Assembly (NCBI RefSeq): GCF_004331255.1
Contig: NZ_SJOF01000011.1
Location: 84,971 to 148,970, forward strand
DNA: 64,000 nt
Source: Acinetobacter sp. ANC 4173
GTDB lineage: Bacteria > Pseudomonadota > Gammaproteobacteria > Pseudomonadales > Moraxellaceae
Direction: 5' to 3'
The position numbers and the translations under genes are program-made. A model generated the notes under the pieces. It saw nothing but the letters and a program-made list of their open reading frames with translations, made no database searches and had not been told where the DNA came from. Shown here one piece after another: positions 45,701 through 56,425 of this stretch (position 1 is the stretch's first letter; each line of letters begins with the position of its first letter).

Positions 45701-46221
45701 TATTGTTTGTCCTCTTCTGCACTTGGCTCACGTTTACCTAAGTGGAATGCTGCAACCAAGGCTGCTAGCAATAACATCGCGGCAACTTCTACCAATAATA
45801 AGTAGTGAGTAAAGAGTGCTTGACCAACGGCTTTCGGACCTACAATTTCAGTGCCCATTACTGGACCTGCTGTGGTGTAGTCTGAACCTAACATCCAGAC
45901 TAAAATTAAGCCCATTAGGAAGCTCATGAGTGCTGGATATGCCCAAGCAGATGACGTTAGCCATTTGCGCTCTTGATCAACCGTATGTTGACCAAGATTC
46001 AGCATCATCACCACGAACACGAATAACACCATGATCGCGCCAGCATAAACGATAATTTCCAGTGCACCCGCAAATGGTGCACCCACAATCATGAACATCC
46101 CTGCAACAGCAAGTAAAGACACGATCAAGCTAAGTAACGCATGTACAGGGTTCGCGTTAGTAACTACACGAACCGTAGAAACGATGGCCACGAGTGCCAT
46201 CAAATAAAACGGCCACATCAT
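45700..46221 (-). CDS. nuoJ: NADH-quinone oxidoreductase subunit J
   Basis: The 173-residue membrane subunit has five helices. [20 protein letters not shown] and [20 protein letters not shown] near residues 52-71 are the conserved helices, the latter containing the distorted pi-bulge region important for coupling. The start overlaps the nuoI stop by 4 bp. The charged C-terminus is short ([11 protein letters not shown]). Confidence 0.95.
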   Translation of the reverse strand: MMWPFYLMALVAIVSTVRVVTNANPVHALLSLIVSLLAVAGMFMIVGAPFAGALEIIVYAGAIMVLFVFVVMMLNLGQHTVDQERKWLTSSAWAYPALMSFLMGLILVWMLGSDYTTAGPVMGTEIVGPKAVGQALFTHYLLLVEVAAMLLLAALVAAFHLGKREPSAEEDKQ

Positions 46222-46760
46222 GGTAATAGACTCCGTACATCAACAGGTGCGCTTTCACGTTGCGCCTGACCTTTTTCTTTACCTGTTACGGCCATACCTG
46301 TAACACGGTAGAAGTTGTAGTCTGGATATTTACCAGGACCTGAAATGAGTAAATTTTCTTTCTCATATACAAGGTCTTGACGAACGTACTCGCCTAATTC
46401 GAAATCAGGTGTCATCTGAATTGCTGTCGTTGGACACGCTTCTTCACACATCCCGCAGAAAATGCAACGCGAGAAGTTAATACGGAAGAATTCTGGATAC
46501 CAACGACCATCTTCTTTTTCAGCTTTTTGTAATGAAATACAGCCAACTGGGCACGCAACAGCACATAAGTTACATGCCACACAACGCTCTTCACCATCTG
46601 GATCGCGCGTTAATACAATACGACCACGGAAACGTGGTGGTACGATTTCTTCAGCTGGTACTTCTGGATATAAAATCGTGTCACGTTTACGCGTCACGTG
46701 GCTGAATACCATCCACAATGAACGTACAACTGACCCAACTCCAGCTAGAAACTTAAACAT
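46218..46760 (-). CDS. nuoI: NADH-quinone oxidoreductase subunit I (two 4Fe-4S clusters)
   Basis: The 180-residue peripheral subunit has two ferredoxin-type motifs, [16 protein letters not shown] near residue 60 and [16 protein letters not shown] near 96, which bind clusters N6a and N6b. [17 protein letters not shown] leads into the first. It passes electrons from NuoG to NuoB. It lies 18 bp after nuoH. Confidence 0.96.
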   Translation of the reverse strand: MFKFLAGVGSVVRSLWMVFSHVTRKRDTILYPEVPAEEIVPPRFRGRIVLTRDPDGEERCVACNLCAVACPVGCISLQKAEKEDGRWYPEFFRINFSRCIFCGMCEEACPTTAIQMTPDFELGEYVRQDLVYEKENLLISGPGKYPDYNFYRVTGMAVTGKEKGQAQRESAPVDVRSLLP

Positions 46761-46778
46761 TTTGTTCTCCCTGCCGTC

Positions 46779-47795
46779 TTAGGCCTGATTCATCAGAATC
46801 ACAGCACCAGTCACAAGTAAGTTGACCAATGCCAATGGCAAGCAAATTTTCCAACCAAAGTTCATTACTTGGTCATATCGTGGACGCATTAATGAACCAC
46901 GCGCCAATACAAACATCATCACAAAAAATGCTGTTTTGATAATGAACCAGAATACGGGTGGAATAAACGGAATTTCAAGGTTGAATGGTGCTAACCAACC
47001 ACCGAAGAATAGCGTTACGATCAATGCAGAGATCAGAACCACGTTGACATATTCAGCAACGAAGAACATCCCCCATTTCATACCGCCATATTCTACGTGG
47101 TAACCTTCCGCCAATTCTTGTTCTGCTTCGGGTTGGTCAAATGGATGACGATGCGTTACCGCAACACCCGCAACCACGAAAATTAAGAAACCTAAGAACT
47201 GTGGAATCACAAACCATACATCTTTTTGTGCTTCTACAATTTCACGCATGTTGAATGAGCCTGCAATCGCAACCACACCCATGAGTGAAATACCCAAGAA
47301 CACTTCATATGAAATGGTTTGCGCGGCAGAACGTAGACCACCGAGCAATGCATATTTGTTGTTTGAAGCCCAACCACCAAATAACACCGCATAGACTGCA
47401 ATACCGGCCATTGCCATAAAGAACAATAAGCCAATGCTCATGTCTGCCACACCCAAATATGGGCTCACAGGAATCACCATGAACGACAGTACCGCAGTTG
47501 CCATGGCAACTGCAGGTGCTAAACGGAAGGTTAACTTATCTGCAAACTTAGGTGTCCAGTCTTCTTTAAACATGATTTTCAACATGTCGGCAACAATCTG
47601 GAACATACCGCCAGGACCAACACGGTTTGGACCGTAACGGTCTTGCCATAAGCCGAGCAAACGACGCTCGACAAATGACATTAATGCTGCAATCAAAACC
47701 ACCACCAATAGAATGACAATGGCTTGAATAACCGAGTACGCAATTGGCCAATTTTCAGCCCAGAGCGGTGTTTGACGTATAATTTCTTGATTCAT
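46779..47795 (-). CDS. nuoH: NADH-quinone oxidoreductase subunit H
   Basis: The 338-residue membrane subunit has eight helices and forms part of the quinone-binding chamber. [20 protein letters not shown] near residue 44 and [11 protein letters not shown] are conserved, and [20 protein letters not shown] near 225 contains the acidic residues of the E-channel. Its start is 3 bp after the nuoG stop. Confidence 0.96.
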   Translation of the reverse strand: MNQEIIRQTPLWAENWPIAYSVIQAIVILLVVVLIAALMSFVERRLLGLWQDRYGPNRVGPGGMFQIVADMLKIMFKEDWTPKFADKLTFRLAPAVAMATAVLSFMVIPVSPYLGVADMSIGLLFFMAMAGIAVYAVLFGGWASNNKYALLGGLRSAAQTISYEVFLGISLMGVVAIAGSFNMREIVEAQKDVWFVIPQFLGFLIFVVAGVAVTHRHPFDQPEAEQELAEGYHVEYGGMKWGMFFVAEYVNVVLISALIVTLFFGGWLAPFNLEIPFIPPVFWFIIKTAFFVMMFVLARGSLMRPRYDQVMNFGWKICLPLALVNLLVTGAVILMNQA

Positions 47796-47798
47796 GAA

Positions 47799-50480
47799 TT
47801 ACACTCCTACCGCGACTGAAACTGGTTCTGCTAAAGAAACAGTCGGTGCAAGACCAATTGGATAACCGATGTAACCTGCTGGTAAATATTCAATAACTTG
47901 AACTGGCAAGCTAATGCTGGTTTCACCTGCTTTCACCGTAATTTGCTGCCCATTTTGAACATTCAAACGTGCTGCATCTTGCTCACCTACCGCAAACATT
48001 GCTTCAGGAATACGAGATTGCATAGCAGGTGTTTTCACTGTGAATTCACCAGAAGCAAAAATGTGATGCATCGGCACTAGGCGGAAGCTTTCAGGGTTAA
48101 CAACAACCGCTGAAGGTGCAACATAGCTACGTGCTGGACGTTTCGGTAAGCGATCGAATAAACGCACACCTGAATCACCACCTTTTAAATGACCACCCAC
48201 ATTGTCTTGGAATTTATTCCATGCTTGTGGAGAGTTCCAACCTGCTGACCATGCAAATGGCACAAGTGCAGACGGCGTTTGTGTCCCCACATAACCTTCC
48301 ATCGAGAAAGTTAATGCTGAGTCAATGTCAGTCGGCTGTTTTGGCTCGTGAATTGATAACGGTGCACGAATTGCAGTACGACCTGAATAACGACGTGGTT
48401 CACGCGCAATTTTCAAACCATGGACACGGAAGCCTGCATCAGGGGCAACATCTTCAATCGCTTGTAATGCTGGAACGTTTTTCGCAACTGTTTCAATTAC
48501 ATCATCAAGCAATGTCCAAGAAATTGCTTTGCCTTTTAAGCCAGTTTCAATGGCATGTAACCAACGCCAAGATTCTTTAATCGCATATTCTGGCTTGTAG
48601 TAACTTGGGTCATACACTTGGTAGAAACGTTGCGCACGGCCTTCTTGACTCACGACAGTACCATCACCTTCTGCGAAGCTTGCAGCAGAAAGTACAATCG
48701 ATGCTTTCGCAACAGTTGCAGTTTCAGAGTGATCCAATACGATCACATCTTTTGCTTTTGCAAGAGCTGCATCGACCTGAGCTGTCGGTAAACGACGGTA
48801 AAGATCGTTTTCAACCACAATCACGGTGTCATAGTCTTGTGCAAAAACTTGCTCTAGGCTTTGACCACCAAGAATTGCTAAGCCCATTGAGTTCACTTCT
48901 GGAACAGTCAAGGTTAAGCCTGCATTGCCAAGATTCTGTGCAACTTGTGCAGCAGCTTCCATAATCGCAGGATCTTGTAAGCTTGTACCCGAAATCACCA
49001 AAGGTTTCTTCGCCGCTTTTAAAGTATCCGCAATCGTTTGAGCAAATGCTTTCGCATCATCGGCCAAACCAAGAATTGCATCACCTTTCACTGCCGCAGC
49101 AATCGCAAAACCTAAACGCGCAATGTCGTTTGGAGAAGCAACCACTTCACCTGTCGCAACATCCGCTAGACGCGTTTGAGTTGCGGCCAAGATATAAATT
49201 GGTGACTTCGCATCTTGTGCAATACGTTGCACAGGCTCTGCCAACCAATCTTGCGTACGACGTTCAGCAGCCATTTCTTTGGCTTTGTTTTTCGCCGCTT
49301 GACGAACAGACAATGCCATACGTGGTGCAGTTTGAGTTAAGTCTTCACCCAAAATCAATACAGCATCATAGCTTTCGATTTCACGCATGTTCGGGTTGTA
49401 AATACCCTCGGTTTGCATGATTGAGGCCGCCAATTCAACCAAGTTTTGCTCTTTTTGAGACATACCTGTTGAATAGTTCTCTTGACCGACCAACTCACGT
49501 AATGCGTAGTTCGATTCAAGTGATGCACGTGGCGAACCAATACCCAATACTTTTTTGCCTTGGATATTTGCAATCACGGTATCTAATGCTTGATCTACAG
49601 AAACTGGAGTTGCTTCAGCACCGTCACGGAATTGCGGTTGACGTGGACGATCTGCACGGTTCACATAACCTGTACCGAAACGACCTTTGTCACACAAGAA
49701 GTATTGGTTCACTTCACCGTTAAAACGGTTTTCTACACGACGTAATTCACCATAACGCTCACCCGGTGAAATGTTACAACCTGAAGAACAGCCTTGGCAT
49801 ACGCTTGGCGCATACTGCATGTCCCATTTACGGTTATAGCGTTCAGAGTGAGTCTTATCGGTAAATACACCTGTTGGACATACTTCAGTCAAGTTACCTG
49901 AAAATTCAGACTCTAAAGTGCCTGATTCTGGACGACCAAAGTAAACACGCGATGCATTGGCATACACGCCAAAATCCGTACCGCCTGCATAGTCTTTATA
50001 GTAACGAACACAACGGTAGCATGCGATACAACGGTTCATTTCATGAGAAATGAATGAGCCAAGCTCTTGGTTGTAATGCGTACGTTTGGTGAAACGGTAA
50101 CGACGACGGTCGTGTTGCGTCATTACAGTCATATCTTGTAAATGACAGTGACCACCTTCTTCACAGACTGGACAGTCGTGCGGGTGGTTGGTCATCAAGA
50201 ATTCAACAATAGACGCACGGAAATCAGTCGCTTCTTTGTCTTCAATCGAGATGTAGGTATTGTCAGATGCAGGTGTCATACATGACATGACCAAACGACC
50301 ACGCGTATCTTCTGGATTCGCGTATTGAGTCACAGCACATTGACGGCATGAACCGACAGAACCTAAGGATGGATGCCAACAAAAGTACGGAATATCAATA
50401 CCCAAAGACAAACATGCTTGCAGCAAGTTCTCTGAGCCATTGACTTCGTACGATTTGCCATCGACATGAATTGTAGCCAT
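47799..50480 (-). CDS. nuoG: NADH-quinone oxidoreductase subunit G
   Basis: The 893-residue peripheral iron-sulfur subunit has a plant-type 2Fe-2S ferredoxin domain ([17 protein letters not shown] near residue 34), a His-ligated 4Fe-4S site ([15 protein letters not shown] near 100), a 4Fe-4S pair with [13 protein letters not shown] near 152 and CPTG, and an extra cluster N7 motif CQGCSSGCN near 228, present in E. coli-like NuoG. A long molybdopterin-oxidoreductase-like region without cofactor-binding features follows. It forms the wire from NuoF to NuoI. Confidence 0.96.
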   Translation of the reverse strand: MATIHVDGKSYEVNGSENLLQACLSLGIDIPYFCWHPSLGSVGSCRQCAVTQYANPEDTRGRLVMSCMTPASDNTYISIEDKEATDFRASIVEFLMTNHPHDCPVCEEGGHCHLQDMTVMTQHDRRRYRFTKRTHYNQELGSFISHEMNRCIACYRCVRYYKDYAGGTDFGVYANASRVYFGRPESGTLESEFSGNLTEVCPTGVFTDKTHSERYNRKWDMQYAPSVCQGCSSGCNISPGERYGELRRVENRFNGEVNQYFLCDKGRFGTGYVNRADRPRQPQFRDGAEATPVSVDQALDTVIANIQGKKVLGIGSPRASLESNYALRELVGQENYSTGMSQKEQNLVELAASIMQTEGIYNPNMREIESYDAVLILGEDLTQTAPRMALSVRQAAKNKAKEMAAERRTQDWLAEPVQRIAQDAKSPIYILAATQTRLADVATGEVVASPNDIARLGFAIAAAVKGDAILGLADDAKAFAQTIADTLKAAKKPLVISGTSLQDPAIMEAAAQVAQNLGNAGLTLTVPEVNSMGLAILGGQSLEQVFAQDYDTVIVVENDLYRRLPTAQVDAALAKAKDVIVLDHSETATVAKASIVLSAASFAEGDGTVVSQEGRAQRFYQVYDPSYYKPEYAIKESWRWLHAIETGLKGKAISWTLLDDVIETVAKNVPALQAIEDVAPDAGFRVHGLKIAREPRRYSGRTAIRAPLSIHEPKQPTDIDSALTFSMEGYVGTQTPSALVPFAWSAGWNSPQAWNKFQDNVGGHLKGGDSGVRLFDRLPKRPARSYVAPSAVVVNPESFRLVPMHHIFASGEFTVKTPAMQSRIPEAMFAVGEQDAARLNVQNGQQITVKAGETSISLPVQVIEYLPAGYIGYPIGLAPTVSLAEPVSVAVGV

Positions 50481-50491
50481 AGTCGAATTCC

Positions 50492-51820
50492 TTAAGCTTG
50501 TTCTACGTTGCGAGTTTGCGCAGCAGCATTCACTACTTTTGCTTCAAACTCACCACGGAAATATTTGAGTGCACCCATCAACGGTTCCATTGCACCTGGA
50601 GCATGCGCACAGAAAGTCTTACCAATCCAAAGCTTACGAGTCAGTTCTTGTAAGTGATCGATATCTTCTTTCTTGCCTGTGCCATCTTCCAAGGCTTTCA
50701 GTGCTTTCACTGCCCACGGTAAACCATCACGACAAGGTGTACAGAAACCACATGATTCACGTGCGAAGAATTCTTCTAAGTTACGTGTCGCCGAAACCAT
50801 ACATTGAGTTTCATCCACCACCATCAGTAAGCACGTACCTAAACGTGAACCTGCTTTCATGATGCTTTCAGCATCCATTGGTAGATCAATGTGTTCAGCT
50901 GCCAAGAAGTCAGTTGATGCACCACCCGGTAACCATGCTTTTAGCGTCAAGCCATCGCGCATACCGCCAGCATGGTCTTCAATCACTTCACGTGCCGTTG
51001 TACCAAATGGAAGCTCCCAAAGACCAGGGAATTTCACCTTGCCTGATGCGCCATAAATCTTGGTGCCTGGATCTTTCGATTTTCCAGCAGAAAGATTGAT
51101 ATACCACTCTGGACCACGCAACAAAATTGCAGGTAAGTTATTGTAGGTCTCTACGTTATTGACAATCGTAGGACGCCCCCAAGCACCAGCAACTTGTGGG
51201 AATGGTGGCTTCGTACGCGGGTTGGCACGACGACCTTCAAGCGAGTTAATCAATGCAGTTTCTTCACCACAAATATAACGACCCGCACCCGTATGCACGT
51301 GCATTTCGAAGTTCCAGCCAGTTCCAAGGATGTTTTCACCCAAGTAACCTTTAGCACGGATTTGCTCTAGTGCTTCATTTAAATAAGCAGCAGCTTCAAT
51401 GTACTCGCCACGGATAAAGATATAACCATGGGTTGCTTCTAGGGTATAACCCGCAATCAACATGCCTTCGATCAATTGATGTGGAAGTTTTTCCATCAAC
51501 AAACGGTCTTTAAAGGTGCCTGGTTCCATCTCATCGGCATTACAAATTAAATAGCGTGGACCACCATCATTTGGTGCCATCAACGACCATTTAATCCCTG
51601 CTGGGAAGCCTGCACCACCACGACCTTTAACGGTTGCAGCTTTAATCACTTCAAGCACGTCTTTTGGTGGCATAGTCAAAGCTTTTTTAAAGCCTGCATA
51701 ACCTTCCAATGCTTCATAGTCATCGGCACTACGGACAAACTCTTGTTTACTCAAGCGCCAAGTTAATGGATGAGTTTCTGGGTTACCGTCGCCATAAATT
51801 GGTTTTGGTTCGGTATTCAT
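50492..51820 (-). CDS. nuoF: NADH-quinone oxidoreductase subunit F
   Basis: The 442-residue flavoprotein subunit oxidises [22 protein letters not shown] near residue 67 and [19 protein letters not shown] near 177 bind NADH and FMN, and [12 protein letters not shown] near 352 with a later Cys ligates cluster N3. The start overlaps the nuoE stop by 4 bp. Confidence 0.96.
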   Translation of the reverse strand: MNTEPKPIYGDGNPETHPLTWRLSKQEFVRSADDYEALEGYAGFKKALTMPPKDVLEVIKAATVKGRGGAGFPAGIKWSLMAPNDGGPRYLICNADEMEPGTFKDRLLMEKLPHQLIEGMLIAGYTLEATHGYIFIRGEYIEAAAYLNEALEQIRAKGYLGENILGTGWNFEMHVHTGAGRYICGEETALINSLEGRRANPRTKPPFPQVAGAWGRPTIVNNVETYNNLPAILLRGPEWYINLSAGKSKDPGTKIYGASGKVKFPGLWELPFGTTAREVIEDHAGGMRDGLTLKAWLPGGASTDFLAAEHIDLPMDAESIMKAGSRLGTCLLMVVDETQCMVSATRNLEEFFARESCGFCTPCRDGLPWAVKALKALEDGTGKKEDIDHLQELTRKLWIGKTFCAHAPGAMEPLMGALKYFRGEFEAKVVNAAAQTRNVEQA

Positions 51821-52326
51821 ACATACTTCTCCAATAACTGTTTCACTGAAGTCACTTCAACTAGACCGTGTGTGTCTTCATCAATCATCAGTGTCGGACC
51901 CTTGTCACAGTTGCCTAGGCAGCAAATGGGTAACAAAGTAAAACGACCATCTGCAGTCGTTTGACCAAACTGAATACCCAACTCGCGCTGGAATGCCTCA
52001 GCCAATGTTTCCGCGCCCATCAAGAAGCAGGCAATCGAGTCACAAAGCAAAATTACGTGACGACCTACAGGTTGACGGTAAATACGGTTATAGAATGTTG
52101 CAACACCTTCAAGGTCTGCGACGCTCATGCTTAGCATTTGCGCAATCGCATTCATTTGCGCATCATCTACCCAACCATTACGGCGTTGTACACACTTCAG
52201 CGCGTCAAGGCAGGCTGCACGTGGGTACGGATAGTGATCTATGTGATGTTCAATATCGTGGATTTCTTCCGCAGTCAAAATCCCTTCAACATTCACACGT
52301 GGCTTTTTATCAGTCAAAATCATCAT
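51817..52326 (-). CDS. nuoE: NADH-quinone oxidoreductase subunit E
   Basis: The 169-residue thioredoxin-like subunit ligates the 2Fe-2S cluster N1a with Cys residues in LLCDSIAC near residue 97 and [12 protein letters not shown] near 133. It pairs with NuoF. It is 13 bp downstream of nuoCD. Confidence 0.95.
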   Translation of the reverse strand: MMILTDKKPRVNVEGILTAEEIHDIEHHIDHYPYPRAACLDALKCVQRRNGWVDDAQMNAIAQMLSMSVADLEGVATFYNRIYRQPVGRHVILLCDSIACFLMGAETLAEAFQRELGIQFGQTTADGRFTLLPICCLGNCDKGPTLMIDEDTHGLVEVTSVKQLLEKYV

Positions 52327-52339
52327 AATGCGTTACCCC

Positions 52340-54127
52340 TTAGCGATCCACGTCAGCCATTACGACGTCAATTGTCGCTAAATAAATGATCAAGTCAGAT
52401 ACCAGACTGCCGTTAATCACGGAAGGCATTTGCTGTAAATGGGTGAAAGTTGGTGTACGAATACGAGTACGATAACTCATGGTCGACTTGTCAGAAGTCA
52501 AGTAGTAGTTACTTGCACCTTTTACCACTTCAGCCATAACAGAGGCTTCACCAGCAGGCATTACAGGACCCCAAGATACGCTCAAGAAGTGCGTAATCAA
52601 GGTTTCAATATCTTGTAATGTTTTGTCTTTTGGTGGTGGAACAGCCAATGGGTGATCCGCTTTGTATGGACCAGATGGCATGTTATCCAAGCACTGTTTG
52701 ATGATTTTCAATGACTGTTCAATTTCACGATAGTGAACGATGACACGTGCATACGCATCGCCTTCGTACTCGACTGGAACTTCAAAGTCATAGTTTTCAT
52801 AACCACTGTACGGACGGTATTTACGCACATCAAAGTCAATACCCGTTGCACGCAAACCAGTACCTGTTACACCCCAAGCCAATGCAGATTTGGCATCGTA
52901 TTGCGCAACATTACGTGTACGGCCTTCAAATACAGAGTTTTTAAGTGCTGCTGTATGGTATTCCTTCAAACGTTTTGGCATCCATTCGAGAATTTCACGA
53001 ATCAAATGCTGCCAGTTGTTTGGAAGGTCATGCGCTGTACCACCGATACGGAACCATGCTGGGTGCATACGGTAACCTGTGATCGCTTCAATCGCGTCAT
53101 AGATTTTTTGACGGTCAGCAAACATATAGAAGACTGGCGTCATACCACCGGCATCCTGAATTGCAGTACCGATATATAACAAGTGGTTATTGATACGGAA
53201 CAATTCAGACATCATGACACGAATACATTGCGCGCGGTCAGGCACTTGAATGCCCGCAAGCTGCTCAACACCCATCACGTATGGCATGTTTTGCGCACAA
53301 CCACCTAAGTAGTCAACACGGTCTGTATATGGAATGAATGAATGCCAAGTTTGACGTTCAGCCATCTTTTCCACACCACGGTGGTGATAACCGATATCAG
53401 GCACACAGTCTTTCACTTCTTCACCATCCAACTGCAAGATGACACGGAATGCACCGTGCGCAGATGGGTGGTTTGGACCTAAGTTCAGGAACATGAAATC
53501 TTCGTCAGCATTTCCACGTTTTAAACCCCAATCTTCTGGGACAAAACGTAAATGCTCTTGTTCGAAGTCCTGCTTCGCTTGGTTCTGCATGTACGGTGTA
53601 TATTCCGTAGCACGTGCAGAATATTCCTTACGTAGCGGGTGACCTTCCCAATAGGTTGGCAACAAAATACGACGGAGCATTGGATGCCCTTCGAAATTAA
53701 TGCCGAACATATCGTAAGCTTCACGCTCGTACCAGTTTGCATTTGGCCAGATATTGGTTGCAGTTGGAATATTGAGATCACTCTCATTCAATGCAACTTT
53801 AATACGAATATCCGTATTGCGCTCTAATGACAATAAGTGGTAGAACACTGTAAAGTCAGACGCAGGCAAACTGTCACGGTGAGTACGTAAACGCTCATCT
53901 ACCGCAGACAAATCAAACAGCATCACGTAAGGACGTGACACTGTACGCAAGAACATTAAAACTTCTTGTACGCGTGCGCGCTCAACCCAGACCGTTGGAA
54001 AATCTTCACGAGTCGTTTGCACATAGAAGTTCTCACCAAATTTGGTTTTGAGTTCTTCTATAATTGCAAATGCTGGGCGTGAATCAACTGCTGTTGATTC
54101 TGGCATAGCAATGTCAGTTTCAGCCAT
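52340..54127 (-). CDS. nuoCD: Fused NADH-quinone oxidoreductase subunit C/D
   Basis: The 595-residue protein combines NuoC (30-kDa type; [20 protein letters not shown] near residue 131) and NuoD (49-kDa type; [20 protein letters not shown] near residue 217, RNNH-like [11 protein letters not shown] near 300, and a C-terminal [19 protein letters not shown]). The quinone-site histidine is in the NHPSAHG loop. Fusion of C and D is the rule in gammaproteobacteria with this operon type. An 87-bp gap separates it from nuoB upstream. Confidence 0.96.
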   Translation of the reverse strand: MAETDIAMPESTAVDSRPAFAIIEELKTKFGENFYVQTTREDFPTVWVERARVQEVLMFLRTVSRPYVMLFDLSAVDERLRTHRDSLPASDFTVFYHLLSLERNTDIRIKVALNESDLNIPTATNIWPNANWYEREAYDMFGINFEGHPMLRRILLPTYWEGHPLRKEYSARATEYTPYMQNQAKQDFEQEHLRFVPEDWGLKRGNADEDFMFLNLGPNHPSAHGAFRVILQLDGEEVKDCVPDIGYHHRGVEKMAERQTWHSFIPYTDRVDYLGGCAQNMPYVMGVEQLAGIQVPDRAQCIRVMMSELFRINNHLLYIGTAIQDAGGMTPVFYMFADRQKIYDAIEAITGYRMHPAWFRIGGTAHDLPNNWQHLIREILEWMPKRLKEYHTAALKNSVFEGRTRNVAQYDAKSALAWGVTGTGLRATGIDFDVRKYRPYSGYENYDFEVPVEYEGDAYARVIVHYREIEQSLKIIKQCLDNMPSGPYKADHPLAVPPPKDKTLQDIETLITHFLSVSWGPVMPAGEASVMAEVVKGASNYYLTSDKSTMSYRTRIRTPTFTHLQQMPSVINGSLVSDLIIYLATIDVVMADVDR

Positions 54128-54214
54128 TAGCTTGGCTTCCTATTTAATACAAATTCAGTCAACCTTAACGACAATTACACCCATCTCGGGTGCATCAAAC
54201 ATTCATCGTTAAAA

Positions 54215-54892
54215 TTATTTAATTTCATCCATAGAGCGTAAGTTTTTCACTGCAATACGCTGTGCATTCTTACGATCGCGTTCTGGCATCATCTTTGGCT
54301 TATATACTGGCTGAAGATCATCACCAATCACGGCAGATAGTGGACGGCGCTCTAATTGAATTTGGTCCTGTAGTAACATTAACGCTTGGATTAATGCTTC
54401 TGGACGCGGTGGGCAACCTGGGATGTACACATCGACAGGAATAATTTTATCGACACCTTGCACTACAGAGTAGATGTCATACATACCACCTGAGTTTGCA
54501 CAAGCACCCATTGAAATCACCCATTTAGGCTCTAACATTTGCTCATACAAACGCTGAATAACAGGCGCCATTTTTACAAAGCATGTGCCTGCTACAATCA
54601 TCAAATCCGCCTGACGCGGTGAAGCACGAATTACCTCAGCACCGAAACGTGACAAGTCATGCACACCGGTTAAGGTCGTTGCATACTCTACGTAACAGCA
54701 AGATGTACCAAAGTTAAACGGCCAAACTGAGTTCTTACGTCCCCAGTTTACTGCTGTGTGTAACACGTCTTCTAAACGAGTCATGAACACATTCTTATTC
54801 ACTTCTTCTTCAAGCGGATCCGTAACGATCTGACGCTCCTGAAGTGGATATTGATCAGCATTCGGATTCGCACGGGTTAAGGTATATTTCAT
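54215..54892 (-). CDS. nuoB: NADH-quinone oxidoreductase subunit B
   Basis: The 225-residue subunit ligates cluster N2 next to the quinone. Its Cys residues are seen in [10 protein letters not shown] near residue 63, [11 protein letters not shown] near 129 and [11 protein letters not shown] plus [11 protein letters not shown] near 150-165. It starts 6 bp after the nuoA stop. Confidence 0.96.
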   Translation of the reverse strand: MKYTLTRANPNADQYPLQERQIVTDPLEEEVNKNVFMTRLEDVLHTAVNWGRKNSVWPFNFGTSCCYVEYATTLTGVHDLSRFGAEVIRASPRQADLMIVAGTCFVKMAPVIQRLYEQMLEPKWVISMGACANSGGMYDIYSVVQGVDKIIPVDVYIPGCPPRPEALIQALMLLQDQIQLERRPLSAVIGDDLQPVYKPKMMPERDRKNAQRIAVKNLRSMDEIK

Positions 54893-54898
54893 CCCGAG

Positions 54899-55444
54899 TT
54901 ACTCCTTAGATGAGACAGTCGGTGATTTTGCTTTCACGCGACCAGATGATTGAGCTGGAATATGACCCGTAGGGTCTGTTACCAATTCTTCAATAGAGTT
55001 AAAACGTGTAATGTCAGCGATGTTCATATTTGGAGAGCCAACTTTAATCACTTTACCAGCAGCTTTACGACGATCCGTAGGTGCCCAATTTAATGCACCA
55101 ACAGAAACTGCATAAACTAAAGCAATCAATAAATCGACCACAAAAATTACAACAGTTGTAAAACCTAACCAGCCCACTTCACGTACAGAGGTAGACCATG
55201 CGTAAAGATAAAGCGCTTCTAAGTCAAAAACTACGAAGAAAATAGCAACCAAATAAAACTTAGCAGACAAGCGAATACGTGCACCACCTGCACCCACTAC
55301 GCCTGACTCAAACTGCTCCTGCTTAGCACGGCCCCATGACTTACCCCCAAGGAGTAATGGAACTGTGAGCATAAAAGCACAAAGAAATGTAACGCCGATC
55401 ACGAAGGCAATTATTGCCCATTCGTATGGAGTAATGGCACTCAT
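54899..55444 (-). CDS. nuoA: NADH-quinone oxidoreductase subunit A
   Basis: The protein is 181 residues from the ATG at 55444, which has AGGAG 10 bp upstream; a longer frame to 55516 adds an unlikely hydrophilic leader. Three membrane helices are seen. FESGVVGAGGARIRLSAKFYLVAIFFVVFDLEAL (FESG near residue 45, and YLVAIFFVVFDLEALYLYAW) is typical, with the conserved Cys replaced by Val-Val-Gly in this loop. The C-terminal tail of about 55 residues is longer than in E. coli NuoA (147). It is the first gene of the nuo operon. Confidence 0.93.
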   Translation of the reverse strand: MSAITPYEWAIIAFVIGVTFLCAFMLTVPLLLGGKSWGRAKQEQFESGVVGAGGARIRLSAKFYLVAIFFVVFDLEALYLYAWSTSVREVGWLGFTTVVIFVVDLLIALVYAVSVGALNWAPTDRRKAAGKVIKVGSPNMNIADITRFNSIEELVTDPTGHIPAQSSGRVKAKSPTVSSKE

Positions 55445-55974
55445 GCGGGGATAACTCCTGGCAGGCCTATTTATTAACAAAGAATGTATGTATTGGCCTT
55501 CAAATACACCAAACACAAAATTAATCCGGCCAATTGTACCTGATTTATGATTTCACTTGCTAGTTTATAGGTCTTAGTCTTTTGGATGATTTTTTAAGCT
55601 TTTTTCTGTATTTCCGCACATAAAACACTGAAACCCACCCCACTATCGCTTTATTGAATGAAAAAATAAAATTCCATCATTTTTTTCAACATGACTTTCA
55701 TTTAATGCGGATTCCTGCACAAGACTTTATTGCTGAAATCCTTTATTTGTCTAGTTAAACCGCAAATTTTCACAGCACAATGCAGCTATAAATAATTCAC
55801 TATCGCAATCTAGGCATCATATAAATTGGGGTTAAAAATTATCACGATTACAGGATAATTTTTAAAAGAATTCTTTATTTTATTTACAACACTGCTACAC
55901 GACTAAATTTCGCAAAGATCATGATTATGGTATTCCTATATCATCATGTAAAACAAATAATAAGGAGCAAACAC
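55445..55974. promoter_or_regulatory. Divergent region between nuoA and the 118-residue orphan gene
   Basis: These 530 bases are AT-rich, without a gene. On the minus strand TACAAT (55538-55533) could be a -10 for nuo, but no matching -35 is clear. The distinct inverted repeat at 55832-55865 is listed separately. AAGGAGC (55963-55969) is the ribosome site of the rightward gene. Confidence 0.4.
55832..55865. promoter_or_regulatory. Perfect inverted repeat with 12-bp arms
   Basis: TTAAAAATTATC (55832-55843) and GATAATTTTTAA (55854-55865) are exact reverse complements around a 10-nt loop. The arms are nearly all A/T, so this is more likely a protein-binding dyad than a terminator. It lies 110 bp before the start of the rightward gene and about 390 bp upstream of nuoA. 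Confidence 0.5.
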
Positions 55975-56331
55975 ATGAATCTAGAATTCACACATAAACC
56001 CAATTATTACTTGTTTGCACAACTGCTCATTCGCCATATTGAACATTATATTGCAAAGCATCCTGATGCCAACAATGCAATATTTGATCTGCGTGATATC
56101 TATGAATTATTCCGACAAGATCGTGCTTCAACCACCACCAATTTAGACGGAATATTCAACATTGTAGATGACTATAAAGTAGAAACACTGAATGGAGACC
56201 AAAAATTAATTACAGGTCATTCTATTGATACTGTGAACAATTCGTTATTGGTTGATTTCAATCAAGATGCTTTAGAAAGCCTAAAGGGCGGTAAACAAAT
56301 TATCGAACCTGATGCCAGCATTTTGGATTAA
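55975..56331 (+). CDS. Conserved hypothetical protein of 118 residues
   Basis: The start at 55975 is set by AAGGAGC 5-6 bp upstream; the frame extends to 55921 but without a ribosome site. The sequence begins MNLEFTHKPNYYLFAQLLIR, with a helix of aromatic and basic residues, DLRDIYELFRQDRAS near residue 40 and an acidic C-terminus (EPDASILD). No signal peptide, membrane helix or known domain was recognised, so a small cytoplasmic protein is likely. It faces bfmS and shares a weak terminator with it. Confidence 0.7.
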   Translation: MNLEFTHKPNYYLFAQLLIRHIEHYIAKHPDANNAIFDLRDIYELFRQDRASTTTNLDGIFNIVDDYKVETLNGDQKLITGHSIDTVNNSLLVDFNQDALESLKGGKQIIEPDASILD

Positions 56332-56356
56332 AGCACTGTAGATACAAATAGATAAA

Positions 56357-56393
56357 AGCCCAGCTTAACTCCCTTCAAGAGCAATACTGGGCT
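56357..56393. terminator. Long-loop hairpin between convergent genes
   Basis: AGCCCAG and CTGGGCT form a 7-bp GC-rich stem with a 23-nt loop. On the minus strand it is followed by TTTTAT. It probably ends bfmS transcription and, less strongly, that of the orphan gene. Confidence 0.5.
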
Positions 56394-56425
56394 GATCAAA
56401 AATTAAAAACTATAACTATAAGAAA

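Noticed and set aside
47898..49723. Several long plus-strand frames opposite nuoG
   Set aside because: They are His/Leu/Gln-rich shadows of the nuoG reading frame with no starts or ribosome sites of their own.
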